Assembly (NCBI RefSeq): GCF_900130075.1 | Contig: NZ_LT671418.1 | Span: 1,054,001-1,118,000, forward strand | DNA length: 64,000 bases | Source of the DNA: Herminiimonas arsenitoxidans | GTDB lineage: Bacteria > Pseudomonadota > Gammaproteobacteria > Burkholderiales > Burkholderiaceae_D | Direction of reading: 5' to 3' | Shown: positions 9,443 through 18,419 of the stretch, in pieces | Position numbering within the stretch: the first letter of the stretch is position 1 | How the letters are laid out: every line of letters starts with the position of its first letter | Program-made: the position numbers and the translations under genes | Notes under the pieces: generated by a model | Database searches by the model: none | Told to the model about the DNA's origin: nothing | The model's input: only the letters and a program-made list of their open reading frames with translations

Positions 9443-10326
9443 GGCGTGTTATCCACATGAAGTTGATGAAACAAGGTGATGTTTCCGCTGCCCGCGCGTT
9501 GCGTAGTCAGCGTAATACCAACCAGCGCACTTCTTACATTGGCCAACGTCGTGTAATTAAATGCACAGGCCGTAATGCCGCTGGCCAGCAAACCTCTCGC
9601 AGCGCCAGCCACAGGTTCTGTATTCGGCTGATTTGCCTGAATGATGTAATTGGAATAACGCGTCAAGGTGCCAACAGCCGGATTGCAGGCGTAGGTTACT
9701 GGCGTACTGACTACCTGAAAACGATGGCCTGGCGAACGCATAATGACCGGCACCTGTTGCGCGAATGGATTCGCTGCCAATGTAATCGTACGTGTAGCTA
9801 GGTTGACGGCCGTAATCGCAGCCCGGTTATTACATGAACCGCCATTGCAGTAGGCATCGGCCGGTGCCTGTCCAAGGTTATAAATCACGATCTGATCACC
9901 AGCTTGAATCTGTTGCGATGCAGCTACCGGCAAAGGGCCTACCGTTCTGAAAGACGTATCTGCAGGATTCGAGAAATCGAGAATATCCCCGCCTGCCACC
10001 TCATCTTCTTCATCCAGATAACGACCACCGGTACGCGTCAACAATAATTCAAGGAAGGTCGTGCCACCTACCGTCGTCGTACGTATGCTATTCGGCAATG
10101 CCAAGCGCAAATCACGCGACATACGTCGCACCGCAGTATCCGCCTCATCCGCCAGTTCGGCGCGCGCAACCATATCGACATAACCTTGCACTGGACTGCG
10201 AAGGAAGACTGCAACCACTGCACCGACAATGCCAGTGATGACAATCACAATGACCATCTCTACCAGCGTAAATCCATCTTGCTTTCCGCAAGATGGCGAT
10301 GAGAAATAGAAAGGTAGTTTTCTCAT
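9439..10326 (-). CDS. mshO: MSHA minor pilin MshO
   Basis: A 295-residue prepilin with a class III signal (QDGFTLVEMVIVIVITGIVG, Glu5 present) preceded by an 18-residue basic leader, then a globular head with one clear Cys pair around AYCNGGSCNN. MshO is one of the minor pilins thought to prime pilus assembly and build the tip complex. It overlaps both neighbours (mshP and mshD) by four bases, showing tight coupling of the minor-pilin set. Confidence 0.85.
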   Translation of the reverse strand: MRKLPFYFSSPSCGKQDGFTLVEMVIVIVITGIVGAVVAVFLRSPVQGYVDMVARAELADEADTAVRRMSRDLRLALPNSIRTTTVGGTTFLELLLTRTGGRYLDEEDEVAGGDILDFSNPADTSFRTVGPLPVAASQQIQAGDQIVIYNLGQAPADAYCNGGSCNNRAAITAVNLATRTITLAANPFAQQVPVIMRSPGHRFQVVSTPVTYACNPAVGTLTRYSNYIIQANQPNTEPVAGAARGLLASGITACAFNYTTLANVRSALVGITLTTQRAGSGNITLFHQLHVDNTP

Positions 10327-10883
10327 GGCATCAGATTCGGTGCATAACGAGTGCGATAGCCATCCAGCGTGATGGTCTCCGCACCGTAAGCCACACTCAC
10401 CGTAATCAACAGCGAATCTGTGGCTGGGATGCCATTGAATGCCTGTTGTACGATCTTGATCGTCGCGGCATAGTTGGCAAGATTAGGAATGCCAATGGCA
10501 TTTACATCCGCAATGGCAATGGGTTGCGCCACACCATACGCTGCAACATAATCATTCACGTTATCAAACGGACGCACATTCCCATTTTCCGGACCGACAC
10601 CTTCCGGTACTGCACAGGCCGCTGCATTAGCTGCCGTTTCTGCATTCGGATCAGCAGGATCACAAAAAGTAAAACGCGCCAGCGACACTTCTTCTAGCAA
10701 AGCCTCAGCAATCGACAAGGCCTGCTTACGCAACTGTGGGTCTGCGCTATTTTTTGTTGTTACGTTCATGACTTGCAATATGCCTATCACGGCAATACTG
10801 ACAATGACAATGAACATCACCAGTTCTATCAATGTGAAGCCCGAGCGTACCGCTCTGGAATGGAAACCGTTCTTAATGAACAT
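10323..10883 (-). CDS. mshD: MSHA minor pilin MshD
   Basis: A 186-residue prepilin with the motif RSGFTLIELVMFIVIVSIAV after a 14-residue leader, Glu5 present. The head carries a Cys pair (FCDPAD, ACAVPEG). It is assigned MshD by its position between mshC and mshO and by the MshD/PilV-like phrase ALLEEV. It overlaps mshC by 11 bases and mshO by four. Confidence 0.85.
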   Translation of the reverse strand: MFIKNGFHSRAVRSGFTLIELVMFIVIVSIAVIGILQVMNVTTKNSADPQLRKQALSIAEALLEEVSLARFTFCDPADPNAETAANAAACAVPEGVGPENGNVRPFDNVNDYVAAYGVAQPIAIADVNAIGIPNLANYAATIKIVQQAFNGIPATDSLLITVSVAYGAETITLDGYRTRYAPNLMP

Positions 10884-11388
10884 AGCCGGTTTCCGGTTCT
10901 ATCGTGATCGTGCTGTTCATGCCACCACCAGTCAGAGTGATGGTCAGCAATGCAAATGTGGAGGTAGGTTCCACATTGCCAATATTGAATGGGCGTCCCA
11001 ATGCATTGAAAAAGAAACGCGGACTCGCCGGATTGGTCACAACATTAGCGGGCAAAGCCTCACACATCCATGTTGTACTGTTTGCACAAACGGCATTGGC
11101 TTTTTTAGTGGAAGGTGAATTGACAGGACTGGTACAGGCAGCATCGAAACAAAGTGCAATGCGGCCACTACTGAAATCGACAAAAACGGGGCGATTCTGT
11201 GCAATCGCAATTTTTTGTGCGTAACGCACAGTTGCTCGTGCTTTGTCACCAAAGGCACGCGTATCGAATGTGTCTTTATTAAAGAAACGCGGCAAAACAT
11301 AGAGTGAAAGAATACCAATCAAAATCAAAACCAAAATAAGTTCGATCAGGGTAAAACCGGCATCGAACGAACAGGGTTCATCTCTCAC
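10873..11388 (-). CDS. mshC: MSHA minor pilin MshC
   Basis: A 171-residue prepilin with the motif DAGFTLIELILVLILIGILS, followed by the PRFF sequence common in MshA/MshC pilins. The head has a GspH/FimT-like arrangement and four cysteines. The gene sits 71 bases downstream of the major pilin gene, behind a hairpin that would lower its expression relative to mshA. Confidence 0.85.
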   Translation of the reverse strand: MRDEPCSFDAGFTLIELILVLILIGILSLYVLPRFFNKDTFDTRAFGDKARATVRYAQKIAIAQNRPVFVDFSSGRIALCFDAACTSPVNSPSTKKANAVCANSTTWMCEALPANVVTNPASPRFFFNALGRPFNIGNVEPTSTFALLTITLTGGGMNSTITIEPETGYVH

Positions 11389-11403
11389 AGCATCTCCGCG
11401 TCT

Positions 11404-11441
11404 ACATAAAATAAATCCGCACCTGCTGTCAGGTACGGATT
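11404..11441 (-). terminator. Hairpin between mshA and mshC (partial terminator)
   Basis: A 12-base-pair inverted repeat (11404-... stem 11414-11425 with 11430-11441, loop of four bases, one G-U wobble). On the minus strand it is followed by a T-rich run (TTTATTTTA). It lies directly after the major pilin stop codon. Such a structure would end most mshA transcripts and let only some read into the minor-pilin genes. Confidence 0.7.
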
Positions 11442-11459
11442 CAGTTCAAACATCAACGA

Positions 11460-11906
11460 TTAGCAACCAGTTGTGACGCTACTAATCGTTGGAGAACCAT
11501 TCAAGGCAGCAGGCTGTGCATAAGTTACCGCGCAGCTAGCCGGAGTAGGTGCACCGGTCAATGTAAATGATCCAGCAGTTCCACCAAATCCAGTCGATGT
11601 CAGTGCTAAACGAATGCCCGTCGCAGTGCTTGGATAGCCGTTAACCAAATCAACCGTCTGGCCTTCCATCGTAATGGTGCCAGTCGCAGCGTTCTGATTA
11701 CTCACCAACGCCTGAGCATGTGCGATCGACGATGCAGATTGAACCGTGCCCAACATACCGTTAACAGCGGCAATCCTTGCATCCTTCGACATATCAGTAA
11801 AACGTGGAATTGCAGTTACAGCCAAGATACCCAGAATCACAATCACGACGACCAATTCGATCAGCGTGAAACCAGCTTGTTGTTTGGAAAAAGACTTCAC
11901 TTTCAT
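11460..11906 (-). CDS. mshA: MSHA major pilin MshA
   Basis: A 148-residue type IVa pilin with leader MKVKSFSKQQAG and mature sequence beginning FTLIELVVVIVILGILAVTA, then PRFTDMSKDA, which is characteristic of MshA. A C-terminal disulfide loop is formed by Cys in PASCAVTY and the last residue Cys (TTGC). The start at 11906 is chosen because AAGGAG lies just upstream and gives a normal leader length; a longer in-frame extension to 11951 would overlap the upstream gene and lacks a binding site. It is the main structural subunit of the pilus. The strong ribosome binding site and following hairpin fit high expression. Confidence 0.9.
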   Translation of the reverse strand: MKVKSFSKQQAGFTLIELVVVIVILGILAVTAIPRFTDMSKDARIAAVNGMLGTVQSASSIAHAQALVSNQNAATGTITMEGQTVDLVNGYPSTATGIRLALTSTGFGGTAGSFTLTGAPTPASCAVTYAQPAALNGSPTISSVTTGC

Positions 11907-11941
11907 TTTGAAACTCCTTGAATAAAAAACTGCAAATTTGC

Positions 11942-12499
11942 TCAATCCCACGCATATGGAATGATCTGTTCCAGCACCACACCTTCAACTATTTTTCCAG
12001 AAACCGATCGCTCAGCCACTGGATAATTTTCTACTGCCAACACCAAACTCGTCTTGAAACGTAATTGAGGTAACACTGCATCTGCACTTTTTGAAGCCGC
12101 GCGATTATGCACGAAATACACCAAGCTACGTTCCTTCAAATCGAAATACCATTGCCCCGACACATCTCCATCCGGCACTTGATCAAAATATTCACCTGCA
12201 TAATTGGCGGGCTTTTGCGCCAACCACTGCATAGGATTTTGTTTTACAAGCCCTTCTACTTCACCAAGCCGATTACTCGCGATCAACGAAGTAAAACGCA
12301 ACTGCAAAGCACTTTGCAATATCCCTACCGTTTGCTCCGTGGCTGTTTTTTCCGCCATTCGCTGATAAAAAAGCACACGATTAAGCAGCACCGCCCCCAA
12401 CACCGCAATAATGCAAGCAACAACCATCAACTCCAGCAAAGTAAAACCTGATTGCCCACCTTTATTTTTTTGCCTGAAGCCCAACGTATTCCGCATCAA
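11942..12499 (-). CDS. Prepilin-like MSHA protein in the mshF/mshB position
   Basis: A 185-residue protein with a prepilin signature (QSGFTLLELMVVACIIAVLG, Glu5 present) after a 17-residue leader. The C-terminal half has a WYFDLKERSLVYFVHN segment that recalls MshF. Its place between mshG and mshA is that of mshF and mshB in gammaproteobacterial clusters, and it may represent either. It probably acts as a minor pilin or assembly factor. It overlaps the mshG stop by four bases. Confidence 0.7.
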   Translation of the reverse strand: MMRNTLGFRQKNKGGQSGFTLLELMVVACIIAVLGAVLLNRVLFYQRMAEKTATEQTVGILQSALQLRFTSLIASNRLGEVEGLVKQNPMQWLAQKPANYAGEYFDQVPDGDVSGQWYFDLKERSLVYFVHNRAASKSADAVLPQLRFKTSLVLAVENYPVAERSVSGKIVEGVVLEQIIPYAWD

Positions 12500-13725
12500 T
12501 GCCCCATCGCCGCTTTGCCCAAATCCCAGACTGGTAAGAACACACCCAAGGCCAGAACCAGCGTCATAATTCCCAAGCCCACAATCAAAATCGGTTCAAT
12601 CTGTGCAGATAATGTTTTAAGCTCATAGTCAACTTCACGCTCATACATTTCTGCAATTTCATCCATTAAACTGTCCAATTCGCCAGACTCTTCGCCGACC
12701 GCAATCATTTGTACAACTACCGGCGTAAACACACCTGTAGTGACTGCTGTACGCAAAATACTTTCACCGCGTTCCACACCGTCACGCATTTGTTCGATGC
12801 GGCTGGAGATATAACTGTTATCCACCGTCTGAGCCATAACGTTCAAGCCCTGGACGATCGGCACACCGCTTTTGCTCGACAGTGCAAAGCTGCGTGCAAA
12901 ACGTGCAAGCGTTCCCTTCAAGATGATTTTTCCAGCGATTGGAATACGCAGCTTCGTTTTATCCCATTGATACTTACCGCCCGGTGTAGCGGTATACATC
13001 TTGAAACTGATTACAACGCCCACGAGTATCGCCAATAGCAACGGCCAATACTGCACAGAAAAATTAGAAGTGCCGATCAAAATTTTCGTCATGAATGGCA
13101 GCTCTACCTTGAATCCGGCATAGACCTTGGCAAAGGTCGGAATAACGAACAGATTAATCACAACCATCGCTACCACCAATGCCGTCACCACGAAGGTCGG
13201 ATAACGCAGTGCTGTCTTGATGCGTTGACGCATATCCCGATCGAACTCAAGATAATCAAACAAACGCAGAAACACTTCATCCAAACGACCAGTCATTTCC
13301 CCGACACGCACCATACTGGTATAAAAAGAAGTGAATACCTTGGGATGGCGACGCATTGCAGCGGATAGCTCACGCCCTGCGTCCAGCGATTCGCGTAAAT
13401 CTTTAATCACAGATGCAAACGATTTGTTGATTGCTGATTCCTGCAAGCCAGCCAGACCACGCATGATAGGCACACCAGCCTTCAACAAGGTATATAGCTG
13501 TCTACTAAACAATTGCACATCCATCGGGCGTATTTTTGGCTCAAACAGCTTGCTCCACCAATTGTTCGCATCATTGCCACCAGGTTTTTCCGTTACAACG
13601 ATTTCGATCGGTGTAATGCCAGTGCTAAAAAGTTGGTCGGCGATTCCTCCGCTATCCGGTCCCTCCAAAACACCTTGCAGCAACTCTCCACGAGCATTAC
13701 GAGCTTTATATGCAAAAAATGGCAC
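12496..13725 (-). CDS. mshG: MSHA platform protein MshG (GspF/PilC family)
   Basis: A 409-residue polytopic inner-membrane protein with two T2SSF domains, about residues 70-195 and 275-400. Membrane helices lie near 172-195, 222-242 and 378-400. It is the platform on which the MshE ATPase drives pilin insertion. Family phrases FSRQLYTLLKAGVPI and VGEESGELD are present. Unlike most genes of the locus, it is separated from the upstream mshE by 370 non-coding bases. Confidence 0.92.
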   Translation of the reverse strand: MPFFAYKARNARGELLQGVLEGPDSGGIADQLFSTGITPIEIVVTEKPGGNDANNWWSKLFEPKIRPMDVQLFSRQLYTLLKAGVPIMRGLAGLQESAINKSFASVIKDLRESLDAGRELSAAMRRHPKVFTSFYTSMVRVGEMTGRLDEVFLRLFDYLEFDRDMRQRIKTALRYPTFVVTALVVAMVVINLFVIPTFAKVYAGFKVELPFMTKILIGTSNFSVQYWPLLLAILVGVVISFKMYTATPGGKYQWDKTKLRIPIAGKIILKGTLARFARSFALSSKSGVPIVQGLNVMAQTVDNSYISSRIEQMRDGVERGESILRTAVTTGVFTPVVVQMIAVGEESGELDSLMDEIAEMYEREVDYELKTLSAQIEPILIVGLGIMTLVLALGVFLPVWDLGKAAMGH

Positions 13726-14095
13726 GCTATATTCCTTGAATGCAACTAGGCGCGAGAGTAAGGGAAAGCGATCTTTTCAACTAGAAAAAAAATTCCATTT
13801 AACAAAAATTAACAATAATTAGTGGAATGTGTTGGAACTTTGTGCACGTAAATTTCCACATGGAAACATGCCGTGTTTTTTATATGATTTTTAAACAAAA
13901 TCACTACGCAGTTTTTTCGAGAAAATCGCAATAGTATCCAACTCAAGTGCTGCTTAACGCACTTAAATTGGAAGCCCAAATGGGGGCTGATAAAAGTAAA
14001 AGAAGGCCTGACAACACTTTTAATACTAGGTCGCCACAGAAAAAATTTCCATAAGGAAACTTTATAATGAAGGAACCGAAATTGCGTATTTAGTT
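13726..14095 (-). other. 370-base AT-rich non-coding gap between mshE and mshG
   Basis: No credible coding sequence is present. The stretch is markedly AT-rich and contains two similar 14-base dyad sequences, TTTCCACATGGAAA (13853-13866) and TTTCCATAAGGAAA (14047-14060), plus several single TTCCA/TGGAA half sites near 13793 and 13823. A small inverted repeat (AGCCC/GGGCT) lies near 13973-13988. It probably holds a promoter and regulator sites for the mshG-onward genes, but I see no confident -35/-10 pair. Confidence 0.5.
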
Positions 14096-15799
14096 TCAAT
14101 CCTCAAACTGATTGGTAATCCTCATTGCTTCACTTACAGTCGTCTTGCCCGTGATAATCAACTCAACTGCATGATGTCGCAAAGTTCTTCCCGCCATTTG
14201 CTCTTGGGCAACTTTAATGAAGTGATTGGGGTCATGACTGTTGGCAGCATGCGCGACAGCACTGGTCATTTCCAGCATTTCATAAACACCGGTACGCCCG
14301 CGATAACCAGTGCCATTGCAATGCGAACAGCCACGTCCATGTTTGTAACTATGCGTATGGACAGCATCGCCCAACTCCGTTTGCAGCCATTCGCGCTCAG
14401 CCGGCAACAATACATAATCCGTCACACAGCTTTCACAAATAACACGCACAAGACGCTGCGCAATAACGACCTGCAATGAGGTCGCAACCATATACCTTGG
14501 CACACCCATATCAAGAAGACGAATCGGCGTAGTGATTGCATCATTCGTATGCAAAGTCGATAGCACCAAGTGGCCAGTAAGTGCTGCACGCATACCAATC
14601 TGTGCTGTTTCTTGATCGCGCATTTCACCGACGAGAACTACGTCCGGATCCTGCCGTAATGCGGAGCGCAGAACACGTGAGAAACTTAATTCAATTTTTT
14701 CATTGACCTGTACTTGATTCACACCCGGCAAACGATACTCAACCGGATCTTCCACCGTAATCAATTTACGCTCCGAAGTATTCAGCTCAGTTAAAGCCCC
14801 ATACAGAGTCGTCGTTTTACCACTACCAGTAGGGCCGGTTACCAGCACTAAACCATTCGGGCGGCGGATGATCTTGCGCAAACGCGTCATCATTTCAACC
14901 GGCATACCGATTGAATCCAGCATCAGCGAGCCGCCACTCTGATTGAGCAAACGCATGACAACCGATTCGCCATATTGCGTTGGCATGGTTGAGATACGCA
15001 CGTCGATATTCTGGTTGCGAACCTTGATAGCAAAACGCCCATCTTGCGGCAAACGTTTTTCCGAAATATCAAGCTCGGACATCAATTTCAGACGCAGTGC
15101 CAGTGAGGCGGCAATTTTAATATCTGCTTCGGTTTGCAAATGTAATACGCCATCGATACGGAAGCGTATCTGCAAACGCCCTTCCTGTGGTTCGATATGA
15201 ATATCGGATGCGCGTACCTGTGTCGCATCATCGAACACCGATTGCAATAACTTGACAATAGGAGCTTCTTCCAGACCCGGCGTCATTCCTATCGCACCGA
15301 AATCAACGTGGCCTTCGCCCAAATCCTGCTCTAGCTCCCGTGCGAAATCGGTGATTTCTTCAGTGCGGCGGTAAATACGGTCAATCGCATGAAGTAACTC
15401 GCTCTCGTTAATGACAGCGAGTTCGATATCTCTTTTTACCGCACGGGAAATCTCATCGTAGGCAAATAGATCCGTAGGATCGGCCATGCCTATCAACAAC
15501 GTCTTACGCCTATCTTCCAACACCATCGCACGGAAACGCCGCGCTTGCGTCTCTGGCAAGAGACGTACCGTCTCTGGAAGTACGTTGAAAAACTTGATAT
15601 TGATGTAAGGAATATCCAACTGTTTGGCCAGCGCAGTCGATATCTGCTCTTCTGTCACCAAACCGTTTTCGACAAAAACGCGACCGAGCTTTCTCCCTGT
15701 ACGCTTTTGTTCAGCGAGAGAAAATTGAAGCTGTTCCTCAGAAATCAGTTTCTGCTGAACCAGGATTTCACCTAAGCGAACCTTTTCGGGCCGTGCCAT
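14096..15799 (-). CDS. mshE: MSHA assembly ATPase MshE (GspE/PilB family)
   Basis: A 567-residue hexameric ATPase that powers pilus extension. Its N-terminal MshEN domain has two 24-residue motifs (residues 8-31 and 37-60, each with LG near the start and ending in Gln) separated by five residues. This is the arrangement known to bind cyclic di-GMP in MshE proteins. The ATPase domain has Walker A GPTGSGKTT (322-330), Walker B DPDVVLVGEMRD (384-395) and a His box (TGHLVLSTLHT). A four-Cys zinc site follows (CESC then CSHC). AAAGGATG lies just before the start codon. It is the first gene of the locus, divergent from the gene at 16042. Confidence 0.94.
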   Translation of the reverse strand: MARPEKVRLGEILVQQKLISEEQLQFSLAEQKRTGRKLGRVFVENGLVTEEQISTALAKQLDIPYINIKFFNVLPETVRLLPETQARRFRAMVLEDRRKTLLIGMADPTDLFAYDEISRAVKRDIELAVINESELLHAIDRIYRRTEEITDFARELEQDLGEGHVDFGAIGMTPGLEEAPIVKLLQSVFDDATQVRASDIHIEPQEGRLQIRFRIDGVLHLQTEADIKIAASLALRLKLMSELDISEKRLPQDGRFAIKVRNQNIDVRISTMPTQYGESVVMRLLNQSGGSLMLDSIGMPVEMMTRLRKIIRRPNGLVLVTGPTGSGKTTTLYGALTELNTSERKLITVEDPVEYRLPGVNQVQVNEKIELSFSRVLRSALRQDPDVVLVGEMRDQETAQIGMRAALTGHLVLSTLHTNDAITTPIRLLDMGVPRYMVATSLQVVIAQRLVRVICESCVTDYVLLPAEREWLQTELGDAVHTHSYKHGRGCSHCNGTGYRGRTGVYEMLEMTSAVAHAANSHDPNHFIKVAQEQMAGRTLRHHAVELIITGKTTVSEAMRITNQFED

Positions 15800-15979
15800 A
15801 TCATCCTTTAAATTGAAAAATACGTGCGTATTCTATTCTGGAACAACACGTTTATTGTTTGATTTATCGTGAATTAACAAATTGATCGGCGTTAATGAAA
15901 CACTTTATGACTTACCACTCAAGTTCATGCGTACGCGATACAGCACAAGGTGGGCTTAGCTCCTTTCGACTGTATGCAC

Positions 15980-16008
15980 CTGTCAAATATAAAAGCTTGC
16001 TGTATATT
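15980..16008 (+). promoter_or_regulatory. Candidate sigma-70 promoter for the enoyl-CoA hydratase operon
   Basis: The -35 box CTGTCA (15980-15985) is separated by 17 bases from the -10 box TATATT (16003-16008), with four and five matches to consensus. It lies about 34 bases before the start codon at 16042, within the 242-base divergent gap after mshE. The rest of that gap shows no other feature I can support. Confidence 0.45.
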
Positions 16009-16041
16009 CTTAGACAATTCCACCTACCCTAACGGCCCACC

Positions 16042-16821
16042 ATGTCTGCAGAAATCCAAGCATCCCGCCACGAAGCGACCTTGATCTTGACTCTCTCCAA
16101 TCCTGGTGCGAAGAATGCACTGCACCCGGATATGTTCGCCGCCGCTGTGGAAGCGCTGTCGACGGCGGAGCGCGATGATTCCATCCGCGCAGTGATTCTG
16201 ACTGGCGCAGACAACTTCTTCTGTGCCGGCGGCAATCTCAATCATCTGCTGGAACATCGTGCCATGAGCAAGGTCGACCAAGGTGATGCAGTCGATAGCT
16301 TGCGTAGCTGGATAGATGCGATACGCGATTGTCCTAAACCTGTGATTGCTGCCATCGAAGGTGCCGCTGCCGGCGCGGGATTCTCTCTGGCTTTGGCTTG
16401 CGATTTGATCGTTGCCGGTAACTATGCAAAATTTGCCATGTCTTACGTCAGAGTGGGTTTAACTCCTGATGGCGGCGCATCCTGGTTCTTGACGCAGAGC
16501 CTGCCGCGCCAATTGGCGACCGAGATATTGATTGAAGGCAAAGCGATTCCGGCTCAACGTTTGTACGATCTGGGTCTGATCAACAAGATGGTTCCCGATG
16601 GCACGACACTGGATGTAGCACTGAAGTGGGCCGATGAATTGGCTGAGTTATCAAGCAATGCCGTCGAGCGTACCAAGTCATTGATACGCGATGCCAAAGA
16701 TCATTCACTCTCCCAGCATTTCGAGCTGGAGAAATTCAACTTTGTTGAAAGCCTCAATCATCGTGATGCGCAAGAAGGTATCCACGCATTCCTGGAAAAA
16801 AGAAAACCACATTACAAATGA
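16042..16821 (+). CDS. Enoyl-CoA hydratase/isomerase family protein
   Basis: A 259-residue crotonase-fold protein. The oxyanion-hole sequences are present: FCAGGNLNHL near residue 60 and EGAAAGAGFSLALACD near 105-120. The second catalytic region (VGLTPDGGASW, about 139) has Asp where classical hydratases have Glu, a pattern found in PaaG/PaaB-like isomerases and in proteins annotated as alternative oxepin-CoA hydrolases. It probably acts on an acyl-CoA or aromatic-derived CoA ester, but no other pathway genes are adjacent. It overlaps the next gene by four bases. Confidence 0.85.
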   Translation: MSAEIQASRHEATLILTLSNPGAKNALHPDMFAAAVEALSTAERDDSIRAVILTGADNFFCAGGNLNHLLEHRAMSKVDQGDAVDSLRSWIDAIRDCPKPVIAAIEGAAAGAGFSLALACDLIVAGNYAKFAMSYVRVGLTPDGGASWFLTQSLPRQLATEILIEGKAIPAQRLYDLGLINKMVPDGTTLDVALKWADELAELSSNAVERTKSLIRDAKDHSLSQHFELEKFNFVESLNHRDAQEGIHAFLEKRKPHYK

Positions 16822-17525
16822 CATTAGCGAAAAGAAGACGCGTCTATCTGATGCGTCACGGCAGCGTGACTTACTTCGATGACGAAGGGAAACCATACGC
16901 GCATGATGAAGTACCGCTGAACGAAAAAGGCCGCATGCAAACCAGCGAAGCAGGCAAAATCTTCGCGCAACAAGGCATACAATTCGACCGCGTCATCACT
17001 TCCAATCTACCGCGCACGGTGGAATCCGCTACACGTGTACTGGTAGAAACCGGCCAGCAAATCACGCTGGAACAATGGCAGGACTTGCAGGAAGTACGTG
17101 GTTGCCACTCACTGGAAGATATTGCCGACGACCATCTTGAGCATGCCTTTACCAGTGCCTTTACGTGCATGGCAGCGGAAGATAAAAAATTTCTGGAAGG
17201 CGAAAGCGTCGGTCAATTAATGGATCGCATCCACACAGCAATTGATCGCCTGCGCGCAGATCCTTCCTGGGATACTGTGTTGCTCGTCTTGCACGGCGGC
17301 GTCAATCGCGCCGTCTTGTCTTATGCGATTACCAATCAACGCCTGTTCCTCGGCAATATCGAACAGGCGCCTGGCTGCATCAATATTTTGGATGTGGGCG
17401 ATCGCGCAGATGATTGGGTCATCCAAGCCATCAACTACGCACCACCACTGCCGCTACATACAGCATCACGCCTCACCACGATGGAAGAAGTATTGCTGCA
17501 TTACCGCAGATCGCGTGGCCTGTAA
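16818..17525 (+). CDS. Histidine phosphatase family protein
   Basis: A 235-residue member of the phosphoglycerate mutase-like branch-1 phosphatases. The catalytic RHG motif (YLMRHGSV) is near residue 13, an Arg in the PRTVESA segment near 67, a Glu in LEDI near 97, and the second His in VLLVLHGGVNRAVL near 158. The substrate is not readable from sequence. It is translationally coupled to the upstream enoyl-CoA hydratase-like gene, so a role linked to phospho or CoA metabolites is possible. Confidence 0.85.
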   Translation: MTLAKRRRVYLMRHGSVTYFDDEGKPYAHDEVPLNEKGRMQTSEAGKIFAQQGIQFDRVITSNLPRTVESATRVLVETGQQITLEQWQDLQEVRGCHSLEDIADDHLEHAFTSAFTCMAAEDKKFLEGESVGQLMDRIHTAIDRLRADPSWDTVLLVLHGGVNRAVLSYAITNQRLFLGNIEQAPGCINILDVGDRADDWVIQAINYAPPLPLHTASRLTTMEEVLLHYRRSRGL

Positions 17526-17662
17526 GTAAGGCTACCGCAACCCTCCGCCATTTCTCGCGTGTAGAGCAAGGAATCCTGAATTTCTGCATAATCTCGCCCA
17601 AGATTCGGATTTATGCGCTCTGTCGCAAGTGCTTTGCAGCACGATTACTCACAGGAGAAAAA

Positions 17663-18355
17663 ATGATAGACCTTTATTCCACCGCCACGCCCAACGGCCA
17701 CAAAGTCCACATCATGCTGGAAGAATGCGGCCTGGCTTACAACATGCATCACATTGATATCGGCGCGGGCGATCAATTCACACCCGATTTCCTCGCCATC
17801 TCGCCGAACAACAAGATTCCGGCAATTATCGATAGCGACGGCCCTGACGGCAAACCTATGTCCTTGTTCGAGTCCGGTGCCATTCTGGTTTATCTCGCCA
17901 GCAAGGTTGGCAAATTTCTCGGTACTACTGATCGTGAAAAATTCACGACCTTGCAATGGCTGATGTTTCAAATGGGCGGCGTCGGTCCTATGCTCGGCCA
18001 AGCGCATCACTTCCGCATGTACGCACCGGAAAAAATCGACTACGCAGTCAATCGCTACACCAATGAAGCAAAGCGTTTGTACGGCGTCATCGAAAAGCGT
18101 CTAGCTGAAAGTAAATACCTCGCCGGCGATAACTACACCGTGGCCGATATCGCGACTTTCCCTTGGCTGCGCTCGTGGGAAAAACAGGGAATTGAATTGT
18201 CCGACTACCCTCACCTGCAAAACTGGTTCAACGAAATCAGCGCACGCCCGGCAGTAAAGAAAGGCGTCACGCTGTTTGCCGATTTGCGCAAACCTATCGC
18301 GGATGAAAAATCGAAGGAAATATTGTTTGGCGCAACGCAGTACGCGAAGCACTAA
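17663..18355 (+). CDS. yfcG: Glutathione S-transferase family disulfide-bond oxidoreductase, YfcG-like
   Basis: A 230-residue GST-fold protein closely following E. coli YfcG: the N-terminus IDLYSTATPNGHKV, the thioredoxin-fold cis-Pro region ISPNNKIPAI, FESGAILVYLA for glutathione binding, and GGVGPMLGQAHHF at the start of the helical domain. YfcG-type enzymes reduce disulfides using glutathione and lack a catalytic Cys, as here. The start at 17663 is chosen because AGGAG lies eight bases upstream; the open frame extends to 17414 inside the preceding gene, but that part is out-of-frame shadow. Confidence 0.88.
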   Translation: MIDLYSTATPNGHKVHIMLEECGLAYNMHHIDIGAGDQFTPDFLAISPNNKIPAIIDSDGPDGKPMSLFESGAILVYLASKVGKFLGTTDREKFTTLQWLMFQMGGVGPMLGQAHHFRMYAPEKIDYAVNRYTNEAKRLYGVIEKRLAESKYLAGDNYTVADIATFPWLRSWEKQGIELSDYPHLQNWFNEISARPAVKKGVTLFADLRKPIADEKSKEILFGATQYAKH

Positions 18356-18370
18356 TCAGAGAGTGAACCA

Positions 18371-18405
18371 GCGATTATTCCTGCAGCAATGTGAGGAATA
18401 GTCGC
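18371..18405. terminator. Bidirectional hairpin between convergent GST and MaoC genes
   Basis: A 12-base-pair inverted repeat (18371-18382 with 18394-18405, one G-U wobble, 11-base loop) lies in the 64-base gap where two convergent genes end. It lacks a long T tract, so termination in either direction may be partial. Confidence 0.55.
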
Positions 18406-18419
18406 TCGTGTATTGAGAT

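Noticed and set aside
17414..17662. N-terminal extension of the GST gene
   Set aside because: The extra 83 codons overlap the histidine phosphatase gene in another frame, and the Shine-Dalgarno and family N-terminus point to 17663.
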